Shown here: one piece after another, positions 60,583 to 64,000 of the stretch
How positions within the stretch are numbered: the stretch's first letter is position 1
Layout of the letters: every line of letters begins with the position of its first letter
Program-made: the position numbers and the translations under genes
The notes under the pieces: model-generated
The model's database searches: none
The model's input: only the letters and a program-made list of their open reading frames with translations
Told to the model about the DNA's origin: nothing
Assembly: GCA_015067845.1 (NCBI GenBank)
Contig: SVLT01000002.1
Span: 81,439 to 145,438, forward strand
Length of the DNA stretch: 64,000 bases
Direction: 5' to 3'
Source: Oscillospiraceae bacterium
Lineage (GTDB): Bacteria > Bacillota > Clostridia > Oscillospirales > Oscillospiraceae

Positions 60583-62016
60583 ATGAAGCCCTTCATGGAC
60601 AAAGACTTTATCCTGGAAACCGAAACCGCCAGGCATCTGTACCACGATTACGCCGCCAAGATGCCTCTGTGCGACTACCACTGCCACCTGAGCCCCAAGG
60701 AGATCTACGAAGACCGCCGGTTCAACAACATCGTGGAAGTGTGGCTGGGCGGCAAGAACCCCGACGGCAGCTACTTCGGCGACCACTACAAGTGGCGCAT
60801 GATGCGCTCCCACGGCATCGACGAGAGCTACATCTCCGGCGACAAGCCTCCCTACGAGCGCTTCCTGAAGCTGACCGAGGCCCTGGAAATGGCCATCGGC
60901 AACCCCATGTACCACTGGTGCAACCTGGAGCTGAAAATGTTCTTCGGCGTGGAAGAGCCCCTGACCCTGGAAAGCGCCCCCCGGATCTGGGCGCATTGCA
61001 ACGACCTGCTGCAGAACGATCCCGACATGACCGCCCGGGGCCTGATCCGCAAGTCCAACGTGGCCTTCATCGGCACCACCGACGACCCCATCGACTCTCT
61101 GGAGTGGCACGAAAAGATCGCCGCCGATCCCACCATGGAATGCATCGTGGCCCCCTCCTACCGCCCCGACAAGGCCATCAACATCCACAAGGCCGGCTGG
61201 CACGCTTACATGGCCCAGCTCGCCGCCTCCGTAGGCAAGGAGAGCCTGCCCACCATGCAGGATGTGCTGGACGCCCTGGTGGCACGGCTGGAGCATTTCG
61301 CCGCCCACGGCTGTAAGGCTTCCGACCACGGCCTGGATTACATCCCCTTCGTCCCCTATACCCTGGAGCAGGCAGACGCCGCCTACCGGAAGGCTCTGCG
61401 GGGCGAGACCCTGACCACCGAAGAGATCGACGGCTTCCAGACCGTGATCCTGGTGACCCTGGGCAAGGCCTATCACCGGCTGAACATCGCCATGCAGCTC
61501 CACTATTCCTGCATCCGCAACAACAATGAGCGGATCTTCCGCCTCATGGGCCCCGACACCGGTGTGGATGCCATCTCCCAGAACACCTGCGGCGGCAGCA
61601 TCGCCCAGCTTCTGAGCGCTCTGGACCTGGAAGGCCAGTGCCCCAAGACCATCCTCTACTCCCTGAATCCCGCCGACAACGCCCAGTTGGGCACCATCAT
61701 CGGCTGCTTCCAGGGCACCGAAGTTCCCGGCAAGATCCAGCACGGTTCTGCCTGGTGGTTCAACGATACCAAGCACGGCATGGAGGATCAGATGCGGACT
61801 CTGGCCAGCCTGGGCCTGCTGGGCAACTTCATCGGCATGCTCACCGACTCCCGCTCCTTCCTGAGCTACGCCCGTCACGATTACTTCCGCCGCATTATGT
61901 GCAACATGGTGGGCCATTGGGTGGAAAACGGCGAGTATCCCAACCACGACGCCAGCCTGAAGCGAATCGTCGAAGGCATCAGCTTCAACAACGCCAAGCG
62001 CTACTTCGGTCTGTAA
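60583..62016 (+). CDS. uxaC: Glucuronate isomerase
   Basis: 477 aa. The family's DYHCHLSPKEI, IGTTDDPIDSLEWH, and the C-terminal SRSFLSYARHDYFRRIMCN segments are present. Converts D-glucuronate to D-fructuronate, or D-galacturonate to D-tagaturonate. It is a single gene here, not next to uxuA/uxuB or kduID, so the remainder of the hexuronate route must lie elsewhere. AAAGGAG precedes the start. Confidence 0.94.
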   Translation: MKPFMDKDFILETETARHLYHDYAAKMPLCDYHCHLSPKEIYEDRRFNNIVEVWLGGKNPDGSYFGDHYKWRMMRSHGIDESYISGDKPPYERFLKLTEALEMAIGNPMYHWCNLELKMFFGVEEPLTLESAPRIWAHCNDLLQNDPDMTARGLIRKSNVAFIGTTDDPIDSLEWHEKIAADPTMECIVAPSYRPDKAINIHKAGWHAYMAQLAASVGKESLPTMQDVLDALVARLEHFAAHGCKASDHGLDYIPFVPYTLEQADAAYRKALRGETLTTEEIDGFQTVILVTLGKAYHRLNIAMQLHYSCIRNNNERIFRLMGPDTGVDAISQNTCGGSIAQLLSALDLEGQCPKTILYSLNPADNAQLGTIIGCFQGTEVPGKIQHGSAWWFNDTKHGMEDQMRTLASLGLLGNFIGMLTDSRSFLSYARHDYFRRIMCNMVGHWVENGEYPNHDASLKRIVEGISFNNAKRYFGL

Positions 62017-62027
62017 ATACCCCCACC

Positions 62028-62059
62028 GTCCGGTGTCCTTCGGGACACCGGACTTTTTT
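62028..62059 (+). terminator. Rho-independent terminator of uxaC
   Basis: An 11-bp stem (GTCCGGTGTCC / GGACACCGGAC) with a TTCG loop, then six T residues. Confidence 0.95.
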
Positions 62060-62085
62060 GCGCGGTTCCTTCATACTTTATTTAT

Positions 62086-62114
62086 TTGACTATCCCGGCA
62101 GCATCTGCTATAAT
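62086..62114 (+). promoter_or_regulatory. Promoter of O-antigen-ligase-like gene
   Basis: -35 TTGACT (62086-62091), 17-bp spacer, extended -10 TGCTATAAT (TATAAT at 62109-62114), 38 nt before the start codon. Confidence 0.8.
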
Positions 62115-62151
62115 GCAGTCGAATTTTGTTTGATTTTTCAGGAGATCGATC

Positions 62152-63600
62152 ATGGACCAACATTTCCAGCACAGCGGCATGGCAAGGCCCTCCTTGTTCC
62201 AACGGCTCCGCTGTCTCCCCTTTGTGCCCAAAATGGATGCCTTCCTGACATCCGACGGATATTTTGTCCTCCTGGCCCTTCTCACCGTTCTTTGCAACGC
62301 CTTCGGCCTGGAGAAATGGGTCTACACCGTTTTCATCCTCCTGGGCGTATATATCAGCTTTTTCGGCCGGGATTACCTGTCCATCGTCCCCATCGTGGTC
62401 TGCTGTTACATCGCCCCGTATATCACCAATAATCCCGGCGCATACGAAACCTCCGTGTTCTACATCGGTCACGGCGGTCTGTATTTCATTATTCTGGCGG
62501 CGTTGTTTGCCTTATCCGTCCTTCTGCGGCTGGCCCTGGATCCCGACATCGGCCGGGGCGCCTTTTTCCGGGCCAAGCGGCGGCTGATGCCGGGCATACT
62601 GGCCCTGGGCGGCGCTTATCTGACCGCCGGCGCCTTCAGCGGCCACTATTTCGCCCACGGCACCGGCAACCTGGTCTTTGCCCTGGTGCAGTTTGCGGCC
62701 ATCGGTGTGCTGTATTACATTCTGGCCGGCGCCGTGAAGTGGGACCGGGTCCCCAGGGACTTCTTCACCATGACCGGCTTCACCGTGGGCCTGATCCTGG
62801 TGGCTGAGATCATCGTCATGTACCTGACCGCCAAGCCTTTTGAGGGCGGCGAGCTGGACCGGAATGTGCTTTACACCGGCTGGGGCAACTACAATTGCAT
62901 GGGCGGCCTGCTGACCATGATGATCCCCTTCGCCTTCCATATGGCCACCCTCCGGCGGCCCCAATGGTTGTATTCTTTCTTCGGCATCGTGTTTCTGGTG
63001 GGCGTGCTGCTGACCTGCTCCCGGACCTCCATCCTTTGCGCCGCTGTGGTCTACGCCGCCTCTTTTGCGGTGTTTTGCCTGCGCTCCCCCAAGCGCCGGG
63101 CCACGGTGGTCATGAATGTGAGCCTTTTCGGCGCCATGGGCGCGTATATGCTGCTGATGCACTATGACACCCTGGTGGAATACCTGGAGATCTTCACCAT
63201 CTTCCGCAGCATCCAATCCCGGTTCGACGGTTTCGCCGCGGGCATTCAGCAGTTTTTGGACTATCCCATTTTTGGCGGCAGCTTCTACGCCACGGATTAT
63301 GTGCTGGAGGAATGGTCCACGGTGGAGAATTTCACCTCCTTCTTCCCCGGTCTGTGGCATAATACCCTGATCCAGATCGGCGCTTCCTGCGGCCTCGTGG
63401 GCCTGGGGGCCTATGGATACCATCGGTTCCAGACCGTTCTGCTGGTCCTGCGGAAACCCACCACCGCCAATTTGTTCATCGGCTTGTCCATTTTGGGAAT
63501 GCTGATGATGAGTCTGTTTGATTGCCATATTTTCAACATCGGTCCGGCGCTGTTCTATTCCATGGCCCTGGCCTTTGCGGAAAAGCAGGACAATGCCTGA
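62152..63600 (+). CDS. O-antigen ligase / Wzy-type polymerase-like membrane protein
   Basis: 482 aa with about ten to twelve hydrophobic segments and a good site (CAGGAGA). LTCSRTSILCAAVVYAAS and the extracytoplasmic loop ending in FPGLWHNTLIQIGASCGLVGLGAY match the O-antigen ligase family, where the loop His takes part in glycan transfer. In a Gram-positive cell it more likely polymerises or attaches a surface polysaccharide or teichoic-type chain. No other glycan gene is next to it. Confidence 0.8.
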   Translation: MDQHFQHSGMARPSLFQRLRCLPFVPKMDAFLTSDGYFVLLALLTVLCNAFGLEKWVYTVFILLGVYISFFGRDYLSIVPIVVCCYIAPYITNNPGAYETSVFYIGHGGLYFIILAALFALSVLLRLALDPDIGRGAFFRAKRRLMPGILALGGAYLTAGAFSGHYFAHGTGNLVFALVQFAAIGVLYYILAGAVKWDRVPRDFFTMTGFTVGLILVAEIIVMYLTAKPFEGGELDRNVLYTGWGNYNCMGGLLTMMIPFAFHMATLRRPQWLYSFFGIVFLVGVLLTCSRTSILCAAVVYAASFAVFCLRSPKRRATVVMNVSLFGAMGAYMLLMHYDTLVEYLEIFTIFRSIQSRFDGFAAGIQQFLDYPIFGGSFYATDYVLEEWSTVENFTSFFPGLWHNTLIQIGASCGLVGLGAYGYHRFQTVLLVLRKPTTANLFIGLSILGMLMMSLFDCHIFNIGPALFYSMALAFAEKQDNA

Positions 63601-63606
63601 TCACGC

Positions 63607-63638
63607 AGGTGCCGCAGCTTCCGTTGCGGCACCTTTTT
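63607..63638 (+). terminator. Rho-independent terminator of O-antigen-ligase-like gene
   Basis: A 10-bp stem (AGGTGCCGCA / TGCGGCACCT) with an 8-nt loop, then a short T-run. Confidence 0.9.
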
Positions 63639-63658
63639 GCAGAATCGAAAAAAAGTTG

Positions 63659-63687
63659 TTGCAAAATCCTTCTGGCTGTGCTATAAT
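63659..63687 (+). promoter_or_regulatory. Promoter of the tRNA-Gln/tRNA-Lys unit
   Basis: -35 TTGCAA (63659-63664), 17-bp spacer, extended -10 TGCTATAAT (TATAAT at 63682-63687), about 30 nt upstream of the first tRNA. Confidence 0.75.
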
Positions 63688-63718
63688 CCCCTAAGTGTCC
63701 GATGCTGGACCGTCACAT

Positions 63719-63793
63719 TGGGATGTCGCCAAGCGGTAAGGCACCAGACTTTGACTCTGGCATTCGTAGGTTCAAATCCTGCCATCCCAGCCA
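63719..63793 (+). tRNA. tRNA-Gln (anticodon UUG)
   Basis: 75 nt including encoded CCA. The acceptor TGGGATG pairs fully with CATCCCA, with discriminator G. Anticodon stem CCAGA/TCTGG and loop CTTTGAC give UUG, reading CAA and CAG. T-loop TTCAAAT is present. Confidence 0.95.
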
Positions 63794-63798
63794 AATCC

Positions 63799-63874
63799 GA
63801 TCCGCTAGCTCAGGCGGTAGAGCAACTGCCTTTTAAGCAGTGGGTCCGGGGTTCGAGTCCCCGGCGGGTCACCA
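63799..63874 (+). tRNA. tRNA-Lys (anticodon UUU)
   Basis: 76 nt including encoded CCA. The acceptor GATCCGC pairs with GCGGGTC (one G-U). Anticodon stem ACTGC/GCAGT and loop CTTTTAA give UUU. T-loop TTCGAGT. Five nt downstream of tRNA-Gln, so both come from one precursor. Confidence 0.95.
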
Positions 63875-63879
63875 AAAAG

Positions 63880-63950
63880 GGGCTGTCTCATTAAGAAAGT
63901 GAGGCAGCCCTAAAAAAATTCAGCGCCCGGCTCTGTACAAGAGCCGGGCG
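63880..63950. repeat. Two hairpins at the window end, possible mobile-element edge
   Basis: GGGGCTGTCTCA / TGAGGCAGCCC (63880-63910, one mismatch) is followed on the minus strand by TTTTT, so it can end a minus-strand gene lying beyond the window. A second perfect 11-bp hairpin, CGCCCGGCTCT / AGAGCCGGGCG, lies at 63924-63950 with no T-tail. The first sequence resembles ends seen at some insertion sequences, but no transposase is inside the window. Confidence 0.45.
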
Positions 63951-64000
63951 TTGGCGTAAAATTAAGTCGTGACACATAACAAAACGCAAGTAGAGTATAC

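Noticed and set aside
60556..61947. 463-aa minus-strand frame opposite uxaC
   Set aside because: Shadow ORF with repetitive Gly/Val/His composition; uxaC has family motifs and a promoter.

Overview
The window looks like a chromosomal segment of an anaerobic gut-type member of the Clostridia, most likely an Oscillospiraceae/Ruminococcaceae-like spore former. This rests on Gram-positive ribosome binding sites, a fused PotC-PotD polyamine transporter, an M23 SpoIIQ-like protein behind a forespore-type promoter, DUF4867/DUF5696-type proteins, and the mix of a GC-rich core with a less GC-rich carbohydrate island. Taxonomy is an inference from gene content only.

Region 1 (1-38.4 kb) is a plant-polysaccharide utilisation island. 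Its minus strand carries a repeat-built surface protein with a PETGD anchor (104-2788), a GH127 lipoprotein (2988-5474), an AraC regulator, and a six-gene sugar operon (6412-11892: FucI/AraA-like isomerase, PfkB kinase, ribulose-phosphate-epimerase-like protein, SIS isomerase, DUF4432 mutarotase-like protein, D-lyxose isomerase-like cupin). A divergent SGNH hydrolase / beta-lactamase-fold esterase pair follows. Next come a ROK regulator, a GH30 glycosidase and a second AraC regulator with a receiver-like N-terminus. A twelve-gene minus-strand operon (18183-33599) encodes two CUT1 ABC sugar transporters around an unexplained NHL/Yip1/DUF5696 membrane module, and ends in DUF4867, GH5 and polysaccharide deacetylase genes. 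A GH2 enzyme and a glycerophosphodiesterase-like enzyme (35150-38351) complete it.

The main new observation is a 17-bp element, consensus CGAAAAAAATTGAAATT. It occurs exactly 21 bp upstream of the -10 hexamer of seven promoters in this island, on both strands: surface protein, sugar operon, SGNH hydrolase, serine hydrolase, GH30, ABC operon and GH2. The promoters of the ROK and second AraC regulators lack it. This points to one transcriptional activator (or one promoter architecture) driving the whole island.

Region 2 (33.9-39.8 kb) contains decayed and AT-rich material around the GH2 genes: a truncated sigma-70 gene, a broken ORF, a 57-bp palindrome, a GNAT gene and the 3' part of a tyrosine integrase lying against the 3' end of tRNA-Gln(CUG). 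This looks like the edge of an old integrated element.

Region 3 (39.9-63.6 kb) is GC-rich core genome. It holds a GH13 glucosidase/DUF5662/AEC transporter operon, potA-potB-potCD, an M23 SpoIIQ-like gene flanked by two inverted copies of a ~188-bp MITE-like repeat, a HAD phosphatase and aspS. Then come trmL-pgk, tpiA, a small unknown, a lipase, tsaC-coaE and an M18 aminopeptidase. The last genes are an ECF sigma/anti-sigma pair, uxaC, an O-antigen-ligase-like membrane protein, and tRNA-Gln(UUG) with tRNA-Lys(UUU). The final bases hold hairpins that may be the edge of another gene or mobile element.
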